DNA from: Methylobacterium sp. J-048
GTDB taxonomy: Bacteria > Pseudomonadota > Alphaproteobacteria > Rhizobiales > Beijerinckiaceae
Length of the DNA: 64,000 nt
Assembly: GCF_022829515.1 (NCBI RefSeq)
Contig: NZ_JAKSYL010000185.1
Location: 51,376-115,375 of the forward strand
Direction: 5' to 3'
Positions 44,877 to 53,895 of this stretch are shown here, in pieces. Numbering within the stretch: position 1 is the stretch's first letter; every line of letters begins with the position of its first letter. The position numbers and the translations under genes were made by a program. The notes under the pieces are model-generated. The model was not told where the DNA came from, did not search any database, and worked only from the letters and a program-made list of their open reading frames with translations.

Positions 44877-47800
44877 CGGGCCGCCGCCGCCGCGGCGTGC
44901 TCGGGATGGAACGGCGCGGCGCCGACCGCGCTCGTCCGGACATGGTCGAGCAGGGCCTGGACCGGGTGGCGCAGCCGGACGCCATCGACCAGCTTCGCCT
45001 GGGACCGGCAGGAATAGCCGTCCGCCAGCAGGGTGCCGCCGGGGGCATCGGCCACGTGTCGCGCCCAGCTCAAGCCGTAGATCGCCTCGGAGGTGGCGCG
45101 GTGGCGCGTCTCGTGGCCGTAGGTCCCGGCCATGCCGCAACAGCCCGCCGCCGGCACGTCGAGCTGCAGCCCGAGATGGGCGAACACCGCCTGCCAGTCC
45201 CGGACCGCCCCGGGGGCGTTGGTCCGCTCGGTGCAATGGGGCAGCAGCCGCAGGGTCGCGCTGCCCTGCCGGGGCACGATCCGGTCGAGCTGCGTAGCGA
45301 GCCATTCCTGCAGGATCTGCACCTTGGGCAAGTCGTCGCCGCCGAGCGCCTGGGCGTATTCGGACCGGTAGGTCAGCGTCATCGACGGGTCGAGGCCGAC
45401 GAGCGGCACGCCCGAGCGGGCGAGCGCCCGCAGCATCGCGGCGTTGGAGCGTGCCACCGCGGCGAACCGGGCCAGGAAGCCGTGGACATGCAGCGGCTTG
45501 CCGTTCGGCCGGTAGGGCACGAGCCAGGGCTGGAAGCCGAGCGCGATCAGGAGCGCGCAGGCATCCACCACCAGCGCCGCCTCGAAATGGCTGGTGAAGG
45601 CGTCCTGGACCAGCAGCACCGCGCGCTCGCGCTCCGCCGGGGCGAGCCGGGCCAGCGCCTCCGGGGTCGCGGTGGCGACCCCAAGCTCCGTGAGCCGCGC
45701 CCTGAGATCGACAGGCGACAGGGCCGGAATCTCCACGAGGCCGGCCTTTGCCAGCAGCAGCCGGGTTACCGGGTTGGCCAGGGCCGCGTTGCTCAGGCGC
45801 GGCATCCGGGCTGCCAGCGGCAAGAGCGGCTCGAGCGCCGCCACGAGATGGTCCTTCAGGGGCCTGGCATAGCGGACGTGGTAGAGCGCCAAAAACTTCG
45901 CCCGGAAGGTCGGCACGTCGACCTTGATTGGGCAGGAGCCCGTGCAGGACTTGCAGGCGAGGCAGCCATCCATCGCCTCCTTCACGGCGTGCGAAAAGTC
46001 GCCGTCGTCGGGCGCGCGCCGGACAGCGCTCCGCAAAGTCGCAAAAACATCGGGCAGCCAGCCGGCGCGCTGGCGCTTCAGCTCGGCGGCCGGGTCGATC
46101 CCCACCTGCGCGGCCAGGCGCAGCCATTCGCGCATCAGCGAGGCGCGACCCTTTGGCGAATGCCGTCGCTCCCGGGTCGCCTTCCAGGACGGGCACATCG
46201 CGTCGTCCGGGTCGTAGTTGAAGCAGGCGCCGTTGCCGTTGCAGTGCAAAGCTTCGTCGAAATCCTGCCGGACCGGGGACGGGATCGTGCGGTCCTGCTC
46301 GCCCCGGCGGGGCACGCCGTCGATCCGGGTGAGCGCGCTACCGCGCGCCGAGGCGATCTTGCCTGGGTTCATCCGGTCGCCCGGGTCGAAGGCGCGCTTG
46401 ATCGCCTCCAGCGCCGGCATCAGCGGCCCGAAGGTCGCGGGCACGAATTCGGAGCGGAACCCCTTGCCGTGCTCACCCCAGAGCAGGCCGCCATACTTGG
46501 CGGTGAGCGCGACCACGCCCTCGGTGACCTCGCGGATCAGGGCGTTCTGGTTGGGGTCCTTCAGGTCGATCGCCGGGCGGACATGCAGCACGCCGGCATC
46601 GACGTGGCCGAACATGCCGTAGCGCAGGCCCTTGGCGTCGAGGAGCGCCCGAAACTCGGCGATGAAGTCGGCCAGCCGCTCCGGCGGCACCGCGGTATCC
46701 TCGACGAACGGGATCGGACGCGCGTCCCCCTTGGCGGCACCGAGCAGGCCGACCGCCTTCTTGCGCATCGTCCAGAGTTTTTCGATGGCGTCGCCGCGGG
46801 CGATGGTGAAGCCGAGGCGCTTTGCGTCGGTGCCGCGCGCGTCCGCCAGCGTCGCGGTGAGCCGCGCCAGGGCGGCGTCCACGGCCTCGGCATCGTCGCC
46901 GACGAACTCCACCAGGTTGATGCCGTGGACCGGGCGGCCGCCGGGATCGTCCGGGAAGAAAGCCTGCACCTCGGCCCAGATCGGGTCCTTGCGGGCGAGG
47001 CCGAGGACGGTGGAATCGATGGTCTCCACGGAAGCCGCACCGAACGGCAGCAGGGCCTGCGCGTCGCGCAGGGCCGCGTCGAAATCGACGTAGGAGAGCG
47101 CCACCAGCACCGAGGCCTTCGGGATCGGCAGCACGTTGAGCCGCGCCTCGGCGATCAACGCCAGGGTGCCTTCCGAGCCGCAGATCACGCTCTTGAGGTC
47201 GAAGCGGCCTGACGTGTCGCGCAGATGGGCCAAGTCGTAGCCGGTGAGGCAGCGGTTGAGCTTGGGGAAACGCTCGGCGATCAGCGCCACGTTCTCGGTG
47301 ACGACCGTATCGACGGTGCGGTGGATTTCGCCGACGCGGTCGTTGCGCGCCTTCGCGGCGGCGAGCCCGGCCTCGTCCAGCGGCTCTGCGTCCCAGACCG
47401 TGCCGTCGGCGAGCACGCAGGTCAGCGCCAGGACGTGGTCGCGGGTCTTGCCGTACAGGCAGGAGCCCTGCCCGCAGGCGTCCGTGGAGATCATACCGCC
47501 GATGGTGGCGCGGTTCGAGGTCGAGAGCTCGGGGGCGAAGAACAGGCCGTGCGCGGCCAGCGCCCGGTTGAGCTGGTCCTTCACCACCCCGGGCTCGACC
47601 CGGACGGTGCGGCGCGCGACGTCGATCTCCAGGATGCGGTTCATGTGCCGCGAGGTGTCGACCACGAGGCCGTGGCCGAGCGACTGGCCGTTGGTGCCGG
47701 TGGCGCCGCCCCGGGGGCGGATCACGATCTCGGTGAAGCGCGGATCGTCCAGCAGCTTGGCGATCCGCACGAGGTCGTCGCGCGAGCGCGGGAACGCCAC

Positions 47801-47962
47801 GGCCCCCGGCTCGACCTGATAGATCGAGTTGTCGGTGGAGAAGACCGTCCGGTCGGCAGCCGATACCGTCAGGTCGCCCTCGAAGCCGCGCAGGCGCAGT
47901 TCGGCGACCACCGCCTCGTAGAGCGGCACGGCCTCGGTGTTGCGGGTCAGGACCGGGATCAT
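44873..47962 (-). CDS. ydiJ: YdiJ-type D-2-hydroxyacid dehydrogenase (FAD + Fe-S)
   Basis: A 1029-residue flavo-iron-sulfur protein, close to the 1018-residue E. coli YdiJ. FAD-binding PCMH domain near 40-240 (VIRPRGGATGTNGQSLGHGL), FAD-oxidase C-terminal domain near 270-560 (GMFGHVDAGVLHVRPAID), [4Fe-4S] motif CLACKSCTGSCPIKVDVPTF near 664, then cysteine-rich CCG-type blocks (PHCTERTN; AAGCCGMAGTYG). YdiJ relatives oxidise D-2-hydroxyglutarate or similar acids and hand electrons to the respiratory chain. The gene precedes the PanE-like gene in one coupled unit. Substrate inferred only. Confidence 0.9.
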   Translation of the reverse strand: MIPVLTRNTEAVPLYEAVVAELRLRGFEGDLTVSAADRTVFSTDNSIYQVEPGAVAFPRSRDDLVRIAKLLDDPRFTEIVIRPRGGATGTNGQSLGHGLVVDTSRHMNRILEIDVARRTVRVEPGVVKDQLNRALAAHGLFFAPELSTSNRATIGGMISTDACGQGSCLYGKTRDHVLALTCVLADGTVWDAEPLDEAGLAAAKARNDRVGEIHRTVDTVVTENVALIAERFPKLNRCLTGYDLAHLRDTSGRFDLKSVICGSEGTLALIAEARLNVLPIPKASVLVALSYVDFDAALRDAQALLPFGAASVETIDSTVLGLARKDPIWAEVQAFFPDDPGGRPVHGINLVEFVGDDAEAVDAALARLTATLADARGTDAKRLGFTIARGDAIEKLWTMRKKAVGLLGAAKGDARPIPFVEDTAVPPERLADFIAEFRALLDAKGLRYGMFGHVDAGVLHVRPAIDLKDPNQNALIREVTEGVVALTAKYGGLLWGEHGKGFRSEFVPATFGPLMPALEAIKRAFDPGDRMNPGKIASARGSALTRIDGVPRRGEQDRTIPSPVRQDFDEALHCNGNGACFNYDPDDAMCPSWKATRERRHSPKGRASLMREWLRLAAQVGIDPAAELKRQRAGWLPDVFATLRSAVRRAPDDGDFSHAVKEAMDGCLACKSCTGSCPIKVDVPTFRAKFLALYHVRYARPLKDHLVAALEPLLPLAARMPRLSNAALANPVTRLLLAKAGLVEIPALSPVDLRARLTELGVATATPEALARLAPAERERAVLLVQDAFTSHFEAALVVDACALLIALGFQPWLVPYRPNGKPLHVHGFLARFAAVARSNAAMLRALARSGVPLVGLDPSMTLTYRSEYAQALGGDDLPKVQILQEWLATQLDRIVPRQGSATLRLLPHCTERTNAPGAVRDWQAVFAHLGLQLDVPAAGCCGMAGTYGHETRHRATSEAIYGLSWARHVADAPGGTLLADGYSCRSQAKLVDGVRLRHPVQALLDHVRTSAVGAAPFHPEHAAAAAAR

Positions 47963-48077
47963 GGACGCGTTCTACACCCGGCGGATCGCGAGGGAAGATC
48001 GGCGTTTTTGTCACGGCGCCACGGCGAGGGCTGGCACCCGGCTTGCCACGGCCGACGCGGTTGCGGAGCGGATATCC

Positions 48078-48416
48078 ATGAACGCGAGTGTCGAACGGGT
48101 CAGGGATGCCCTGGCCGAACTGATCAAGGCCGCCCTCATCTCCGACGACGGCAAGAGCCTCGCCTGCCGCGAGGCAGGGCGGGAGAAGCTCGCCGGGCTG
48201 GCGGCCGACCCACCGGAGGCTGGGAGCCTGCGCATGGATGGCGCCTGGATGCTTGCGATCCAGCAGGCGGAGACGCCGGAGCTGGCAGCCGAGGAGGGCC
48301 AGGTGAACCTGACCCTGCCGCGCGCCTGCCCGTTCACCCTCGACGCGATCGTGACGCCCGGGTTCGACGTGGATCTGGCGGTCGACCACATCCGCAAATC
48401 CGCCTCCACCGGCTGA
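48078..48416 (+). CDS. Hypothetical protein
   Basis: A 112-residue acidic protein, MNASVERVRDALAELIKAAL, with LACREAGREKLAGLAADPPE and PFTLDAIVTPGFDVDLAVDH. No membrane span, no known domain. The ATG at 48078 has GGAG about ten bases upstream; the frame remains open from 47937 but that part would lie over the promoter side of ydiJ. It is divergent from ydiJ and upstream of rnr by 138 bases. Confidence 0.55.
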   Translation: MNASVERVRDALAELIKAALISDDGKSLACREAGREKLAGLAADPPEAGSLRMDGAWMLAIQQAETPELAAEEGQVNLTLPRACPFTLDAIVTPGFDVDLAVDHIRKSASTG

Positions 48417-48554
48417 TCGCGCCTGTTGAGGACGCGACGGCCGGCGTTGCCGCGGACTGGCGGGAACCCCATCTTACGGTGACTGGACCGAATCAGCGGT
48501 CCGGCGCCCGATCGCGGGCGCGCATCTTTTTCGAGAACCGTCCGGCACCACCTT

Positions 48555-50876
48555 TTGGCACGACCCATCAGCGCAGAGGCGGCCGAGCCCGCCGCTCCCC
48601 CGCCCTTCCCGACCCGCGAGCAGATCCTCGCCTTCGTGGCCGAGGCGACCGAACCCGTCGGCAAGCGGGAGATCGCCAAGGCGTTCGGCATCAAGGGTGC
48701 CGCCAAGATCGACCTGAAGCGGATCCTCAAGGAGATCGAGGAGGACGGCGCAATCGATCGCGGGCGCGGCGGCCTCGCGGCGGCGGGCCGCCTGCCCCCG
48801 GTGGTGCTGACCGACATCCGCTCGCGCGACCGGCACGGCGACTTCCTGGCGATCCCGGTGGAGTGGACCGGCACCGGCAAGCCGCCGTCCATCGTGCTGA
48901 CCCAGCCGCGCGGGCCGCGCAAGGGCAACCGATCGGCCGCCGGGATCGGCGACCGCGCCCTGGTCCGGGTCGAGCGCGATGCCGAGGGCGGCTATACCGG
49001 CCGGGTCATCAAGGTCATCGGCAAGAACAAGGCCGAGATCATCGGCGTCTACCGGGCCGGCGCGCAGGGCGGCCGGATCGTGCCGGTGGAGAAGCGCTCG
49101 CAGGGCCGCGAGATCCTGATCCCGCCCGGCGAGGAGGGCCAAGCCCGCGACGGCGACCTCGTCAGCGTGTCGCTGGAGCGCGAGACCCGCTTCGGCCTGC
49201 CGCGTGGCCGGGTCCGGGAGCGGCTCGGCTCGCTCGGTTCCGAGAAGGCCGTTAGCCTGATCGCGCTCCACCTGCACAACATCCCGCACGTTTTTTCGGA
49301 CACGACCCTGGCCGAGGCCGATGCCGCGGCACCCGCCTCGCTCAAGGGCCGCGAGGATTGGCGCGAGCGGCCGCTGCTGACGATCGACCCGCCGGACGCC
49401 AAGGACCACGACGACGCGGTGATGGCCGAAGTCGATCCCGACCCGGCCAATCCGGGCGGCTTCATCGTCACCGTCGCCATCGCGGATGTCGCGGCTTACG
49501 TCCGCCCCGGTTCGAGCCTCGACCGCGAGGCGCTGGAGCGCGGCAACTCGGTCTACTTCCCGGACCGCGTCGTGCCGATGCTGCCGGAGCGGATCTCGAA
49601 CGATCTCTGCTCCCTGCGCGAGGGTGAGGACCGCCCGGCCATCGCGGTCCGGATGGTGATCGCCGCCGACGGCGTGAAGCGCCGCCACACGTTCCACCGG
49701 GTGATGATGCGATCCCGCGCCAAGCTTGCCTACGCGCAGGCGCAAGCCGCCATCGACGGCCAGCCGGACGCCGCCACCGCGCCGCTGCTGGAAACAGTCC
49801 TGCGTCCGCTCTGGACGGCCTACGCGGCCCTGCGCGAGGCGCGCGACCGCCGCGGACCGCTCGCCCTCGACCTGCCCGAGCGCAAGGTGCTGCTGTCGCC
49901 CGAGGGCGCGGTCGACCGGGTGATCGTGCCGGAGCGCCTCGACGCACACCGGCTGATCGAGGAGTTCATGATCCAGGCCAACGTCGCCGCGGCCGAGACC
50001 CTGGAGGCGGCCAAGCAGGTGCTGATCTACCGGGTGCACGACGAGCCAGCGCAGGAGAAGATGCAGGCGCTCGGCGAGGTCCTGGCCTCGGTCGGCATCA
50101 AGCTGCCCAAGGAAGGGGCGCTGCGCCCGGCCTTGTTCAACCGCATCCTCGGCTCGGTGGCGGGCGGCGAGCACGCGACCTTCATCAACGAAGTGGTGCT
50201 GCGCTCCCAGGCGCAGGCGGTTTACGCGGCCGAGAATCTCGGCCATTTCGGGCTGAACCTGCGCCGCTACGCGCATTTCACCTCGCCGATCCGCCGCTAC
50301 GCCGACCTGATCGTGCACCGGGCGCTGATCACCGCCTGCCGCCTCGGCTCCGACGGGCTGTCGCCGGAGGTGTCGGCGGGCGAACTCGCCCAAATCGGCG
50401 AGCAGATCTCGGCGGCCGAACGCCGCGCCATGGCGGCGGAGCGCGAGACCATCGACCGGCTGATCGCGCACCATCTGGTCGACCGGATCGGCGCCACGTT
50501 CGCGGGCCAGATCGCGGGCGTCACCCGCTCGGGCCTGTTCATCAAGCTCGACGAGACCGGCGCGGACGGGTTCGTACCGATCTCGCAGCTCGGCGCCGAC
50601 TATTTCCGCCACGAAGAAGCACGCCACGCCCTGGTGGGCGAGCGCAGCGGCGAGACCTTCCGGCTTGGCGACCGGGTCGAGGTCCGCCTGGTCGAGGCCG
50701 CCCCGGTGGCGGGCGCACTCCGGTTCGAGCTGCTCAGCGAGGGCAAGACCCGCACCGGATCCGGCAAGGAAAGCGGCCCCCGGAAGCCCGGCGGCCGCCC
50801 GTTCAAGACCGCGCCGTCGGGTCGTCCGCCCGGCATCCGCAACTCCGGTACGCGCCATCGCGGCTCGCGCCGGTGA
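48555..50876 (+). CDS. rnr: Ribonuclease R
   Basis: A 773-residue RNB-family exoribonuclease. An N-terminal HTH-like region (LAFVAEATEPVGKREIAKAF) precedes cold-shock domains, the RNB core with LLTIDPPDAKDHDDAVMAEV near 275-294 (metal-binding aspartates present) and RRYAHFTSPIRRYADLIVHR, and an S1 domain (FAGQIAGVTRSGLFIKLDET). A basic tail rich in Arg/Gly/Pro follows. It degrades structured RNA 3' to 5'. It apparently begins with TTG at 48555 (LARPISAEA), as no ATG or GTG fits nearby. First gene of a run through rpmG. Confidence 0.95.
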   Translation: MARPISAEAAEPAAPPPFPTREQILAFVAEATEPVGKREIAKAFGIKGAAKIDLKRILKEIEEDGAIDRGRGGLAAAGRLPPVVLTDIRSRDRHGDFLAIPVEWTGTGKPPSIVLTQPRGPRKGNRSAAGIGDRALVRVERDAEGGYTGRVIKVIGKNKAEIIGVYRAGAQGGRIVPVEKRSQGREILIPPGEEGQARDGDLVSVSLERETRFGLPRGRVRERLGSLGSEKAVSLIALHLHNIPHVFSDTTLAEADAAAPASLKGREDWRERPLLTIDPPDAKDHDDAVMAEVDPDPANPGGFIVTVAIADVAAYVRPGSSLDREALERGNSVYFPDRVVPMLPERISNDLCSLREGEDRPAIAVRMVIAADGVKRRHTFHRVMMRSRAKLAYAQAQAAIDGQPDAATAPLLETVLRPLWTAYAALREARDRRGPLALDLPERKVLLSPEGAVDRVIVPERLDAHRLIEEFMIQANVAAAETLEAAKQVLIYRVHDEPAQEKMQALGEVLASVGIKLPKEGALRPALFNRILGSVAGGEHATFINEVVLRSQAQAVYAAENLGHFGLNLRRYAHFTSPIRRYADLIVHRALITACRLGSDGLSPEVSAGELAQIGEQISAAERRAMAAERETIDRLIAHHLVDRIGATFAGQIAGVTRSGLFIKLDETGADGFVPISQLGADYFRHEEARHALVGERSGETFRLGDRVEVRLVEAAPVAGALRFELLSEGKTRTGSGKESGPRKPGGRPFKTAPSGRPPGIRNSGTRHRGSRR

Positions 50877-50899
50877 CCGGGCCGATGTAGACCCTGGGC

Positions 50900-51370
50900 A
50901 TGGCCACCGACGCGATTCCCGTGCGCACCCGCCTGATCCCCGCGATGGTGCGGGGCTTCGTCGGCCGCTGTCCGCATTGCGGCCAGGGCCGGATCTTCGG
51001 GCGCTTCCTCAAGGTGCGCCCGGATTGCGAGGCCTGCGGCCTGGAACTGCACCACCACCGCGCCGACGACCTGCCGCCCTACGCGGTGATCTTCATCGTC
51101 GGCCACATCGTCGGCTACCTGATCCTGGAGACCGAGACCCGTTACGACGTCCCGCTCTGGGTCGAGATGGGCGTCTGGCCGGTCGTCACGCTGCTGTTCG
51201 CCCTCGCGCTGCTCCAGCCGGTGAAGGGCGCGGTCGTCGGGTTGCAATATGCCCTTGGCATGCAAGGCTTCGCCACGCTACCGCGGGGCCGCCCCGTTTC
51301 GGGGTTGAAGGAGACGCGCCTTGCCGCAGCCGGAGCCGCAGCAGGAATCCGAGATCCCGACCAGCCCTGA
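50900..51370 (+). CDS. DUF983 family membrane protein
   Basis: A 156-residue protein with a treble-clef zinc motif at the N-terminus (GRCPHCGQGRIF, then DCEACGLE) followed by two membrane spans (VIFIVGHIVGYLILE; VVTLLFALALLQPVKGAVV). Family function is unknown. It lies 23 bases after rnr and overlaps the next gene by about 50 bases in another frame, an order (rnr-DUF983-Nudix-rpmG) common in its class. Confidence 0.85.
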   Translation: MATDAIPVRTRLIPAMVRGFVGRCPHCGQGRIFGRFLKVRPDCEACGLELHHHRADDLPPYAVIFIVGHIVGYLILETETRYDVPLWVEMGVWPVVTLLFALALLQPVKGAVVGLQYALGMQGFATLPRGRPVSGLKETRLAAAGAAAGIRDPDQP

Positions 51371-52070
51371 GCGCGCGCCGTCGCCGGCACGCCTGCGCCC
51401 CCGGGACGCCGCGACCCTGATCGTGCTCGACCGGCGCGGAAAGGGCGGCCCGAAGGTCCTGATGGGCCGGCGGAATCCCAATCTCGCGTTCATGCCGGGG
51501 CAATTCGTGTTCCCGGGTGGCCGGATCGAGCTCGGCGACCGCCACATGCCGGTGGCCGGCGCCCTGCCGGACTACGCCGAGGCCGCACTCACCCGGCAGG
51601 TCTCCCGGCCGCCGCACCATCTCGGTCGGGCGCTTGCGCTGGCCGCGATCCGGGAGACCTACGAGGAGACCGGCCTGCTGCTCGGCACGAGCGAGCACGG
51701 CGCCCCGGAGGCTACGCCGGCGGGCTGGGAAGCCTTCGCCCGGCACGGGATCCTGCCGGATCTGGAGGCGCTGCATCTGGTCGCCCGGGCGATCACGCCG
51801 CCCAAGCGCGTGCGCCGGTTCGACACGCGCTTCTTCGCCATCGACCGCCGGAATGTCGTGGCCGAGGAGCCGGGCCGGGTGAGCCCGGATTCCGAGTTCA
51901 CCGAGCTCGCCTGGGTGCGCCTCGACGCGGCGCGCAAGCTCGACCTGCCGTTCATCACCCGCGCCATCCTGGACGATCTCGAGGCGCAGATCGCCGTCGA
52001 TTTCGCGCCCTACCGGATGATCCCCTTCCACTACGAGCGCTACGGCCGCCGCGAACGGGTTGCTTTGTGA
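51321..52070 (+). CDS. Nudix hydrolase (NUDT-type, long)
   Basis: A 249-residue Nudix protein. The box is split by an insertion: PGQFVFPGGRIELGD is followed later by LAAIRETYEETGLLLG, as in the eukaryotic NUDT19-like group whose members act on CoA derivatives. It starts with TTG at 51321 after GAAGGAGA, within the 3' end of the DUF983 gene. Its stop overlaps the MFS start (GTGA). Confidence 0.85.
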   Translation: MPQPEPQQESEIPTSPERAPSPARLRPRDAATLIVLDRRGKGGPKVLMGRRNPNLAFMPGQFVFPGGRIELGDRHMPVAGALPDYAEAALTRQVSRPPHHLGRALALAAIRETYEETGLLLGTSEHGAPEATPAGWEAFARHGILPDLEALHLVARAITPPKRVRRFDTRFFAIDRRNVVAEEPGRVSPDSEFTELAWVRLDAARKLDLPFITRAILDDLEAQIAVDFAPYRMIPFHYERYGRRERVAL

Positions 52071-53257
52071 ATGTGTCCGAGAGGCCGGACCGGATCATCG
52101 CGCCAAGCGGGATCGGGCCGGACACCGTGGCGGCGATCACCGCCGCCATCGCCTGCGTCACGGTGGTCGGTATCGGCTTAAGCCTGTCGATCCCCCTGCT
52201 GTCGATCGAGATGGAGCGGCGCGGCGCGTCGAGCACGCTGATCGGGCTCAACACCGCGATCGCCGGCGTAGCCAGCATCTGCACGGTGCCGTTCGTGCCG
52301 CGGCTCGCGTCCCGGATCGGCGTCGCGAGGCTCCTCTGCTTGGCGCTGATCGTGGGCGCGGCGAGCCTGGCGGCCTTCCCGATGGTGCCGGGCATCGCCC
52401 TGTGGTTCCCCCTGCGCTTCGTGTTCTCGATGACGCTGGGCGCGCTGTTCGTGCTGTCCGAGTACTGGATCAACGCGGCAGCCCCGCCGGAGCGCCGCGG
52501 CCTGGTGATGGGCATCTACGCCACCGTGCTGGCGGCGGGCTTCGCGGTGGGCCCGGCGCTCCTGGCGCTGGTCGGGACCGAGGGCTTGGCGCCCTACCTG
52601 ACCGGCGCCGCGCTGATGCTGGCCGGCGGCCTGCCGATCGTCCTCGCCCGCGGGCTGTCGCCGACGATCGCGCACGGGTCCGGCCGCAGCATCGTCGCCT
52701 ATCTGCGCCTCGCCCCCGGAGCGCTGCTCGCCGCCCTCGCCTACGGGGCGGTGGAGACCGGGATCTTCGCGATCCTGCCGCTCTACGGGCTGCGCCTGGG
52801 CTACGACGCGCAGGGCGCGGCCGGCCTGGTCAGCCTGATCGCGCTCGGCAACGTGCTGTTCCAGATCCCGTTCGGCTGGCTCGCCGACCGCTTCGACCGG
52901 CGCGCGGTGCTGCTCGGCGCAAGCCTCGGCGGGGCCGCGGGCTCGGCCCTGATCCCGCTGGCCTCCGGATCGCCGGTGGCGCTCGGCCTCGTCCTGTTCG
53001 CCTGGGGCGGCATCGCCGGCACGCTCTACACGGTCGGCCTGACCACGTTGGGCGACCGGGTCCCGGCCTCCGACCTCGCGGGCGCCAACGCGGCCTTCGT
53101 GGTTCTGTACAATGTCGGCCTGATGCTGGGGCCGCCCCTGATCGGCGGCGGCCTCGATCTGGTGCCGCCGCACGGCTTCGCCTGGGCGCTACTGGCGCTG
53201 TTCCTGGCCTTCTCGCTGAGCCTCGCCACGATGGAGCGCTCCGCCGCCCGGCCTTGA
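52067..53257 (+). CDS. MFS transporter (YcaD-like)
   Basis: A 396-residue carrier with twelve predicted spans: IACVTVVGIGLSLSIPLLSI at the start, VFSMTLGALFVLSEYWINAA (YcaD/EmrD-like pattern) and FGWLADRFDRRAVLLGASLG as the central loop motif. Substrate unknown. It begins with GTG in a four-base overlap with the Nudix stop. The operon continues to rpmG 106 bases downstream. Confidence 0.85.
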   Translation: MNVSERPDRIIAPSGIGPDTVAAITAAIACVTVVGIGLSLSIPLLSIEMERRGASSTLIGLNTAIAGVASICTVPFVPRLASRIGVARLLCLALIVGAASLAAFPMVPGIALWFPLRFVFSMTLGALFVLSEYWINAAAPPERRGLVMGIYATVLAAGFAVGPALLALVGTEGLAPYLTGAALMLAGGLPIVLARGLSPTIAHGSGRSIVAYLRLAPGALLAALAYGAVETGIFAILPLYGLRLGYDAQGAAGLVSLIALGNVLFQIPFGWLADRFDRRAVLLGASLGGAAGSALIPLASGSPVALGLVLFAWGGIAGTLYTVGLTTLGDRVPASDLAGANAAFVVLYNVGLMLGPPLIGGGLDLVPPHGFAWALLALFLAFSLSLATMERSAARP

Positions 53258-53363
53258 CCTGAACCGCCCGATCGGGCATTGACCCGCCCGTATTCGGCCG
53301 GGCTTTCCCGGCCATTTGCGTTTCGCTCACGCGGAATGCCGCACCCTGCAGGAGCGCCGCGCC

Positions 53364-53531
53364 ATGGCCAAGGCCGTCACCGTCAAGATCAAGCTCATCT
53401 CCACCGCCGACACCGGCTACTTCTACGTCACCAAGAAGAACTCCCGCACGCAGACCGAGAAGCTGACGATGCGCAAGTACGACCCGGTGGCGCGCAAGCA
53501 CGTCGAGTTCAAGGAAACCAAGATCAAGTAA
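53364..53531 (+). CDS. rpmG: 50S ribosomal protein L33
   Basis: A 55-residue L33: [20 protein letters not shown], then [20 protein letters not shown] and the end ETKIK. This is the zinc-free form; the cysteine pairs of the C+ paralogue are missing. An SD-like CAGGAG lies upstream. The gene ends the rnr run and is followed by a strong terminator. Confidence 0.98.
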   Translation: MAKAVTVKIKLISTADTGYFYVTKKNSRTQTEKLTMRKYDPVARKHVEFKETKIK

Positions 53532-53583
53532 GGCGAGATCGAGTAAGGCTCGGGGACACCCTCGGGCCTAGGCCGATCCAACG

Positions 53584-53611
53584 AGCCGCTCCGGCGACGG
53601 GGCGGCTTTTT
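53584..53611 (+). terminator. Rho-independent terminator after rpmG
   Basis: AGCCGCTCC-GGCGAC-GGGGCGGCT forms a nine-pair stem with one G-U pair and a six-base loop, followed by a five-T run (53607-53611). It lies 53 bases past the rpmG stop. Confidence 0.85.
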
Positions 53612-53757
53612 CTATGCGCGTTTAGGATCCGTCCTCTCGTGGTCGGCCCCAGCCCAGCGCCGCACCTTAGTGTCTCCGTGATTCGGGCGCTGCCTGACGC
53701 CGCGCAGGGATTCGCATCCCCCGCATTGGCCGGACCGGTCATTGGAGCGCGCACACG

Positions 53758-53886
53758 ATGTCGAAAATGCTGCTGACGATGGTGATCGTCCTGGCGGTTC
53801 TCGCGGCCCGCATCGTCCTCAAGCTGCCGCTTCTTCCGTACCGTGCCGCTCGCGGCCTCTGGCGGAGCCTGTCGGCCCCGGCCTGA
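53758..53886 (+). CDS. Small 42-residue membrane protein
   Basis: Frame beginning at an ATG with one membrane span (MLLTMVIVLAVLAARIVLKL) and a short basic tail (YRAARGLWRSLSAPA). Similar short single-span proteins are common in this order. It lies between the rpmG terminator and the convergent LysR gene, ending nine bases from that gene's stop. No family was recognised. Confidence 0.45.
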   Translation: MSKMLLTMVIVLAVLAARIVLKLPLLPYRAARGLWRSLSAPA

Positions 53887-53895
53887 CATGGTAGC

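Noticed and set aside
44696..47212. 838-codon open frame on the + strand
   Set aside because: Mirror of ydiJ and panE; His/Gly/Arg-rich without motifs.
48474..50858. 794-codon open frame on the - strand
   Set aside because: Mirror of rnr, whose RNB and S1 motifs are unambiguous on the + strand.
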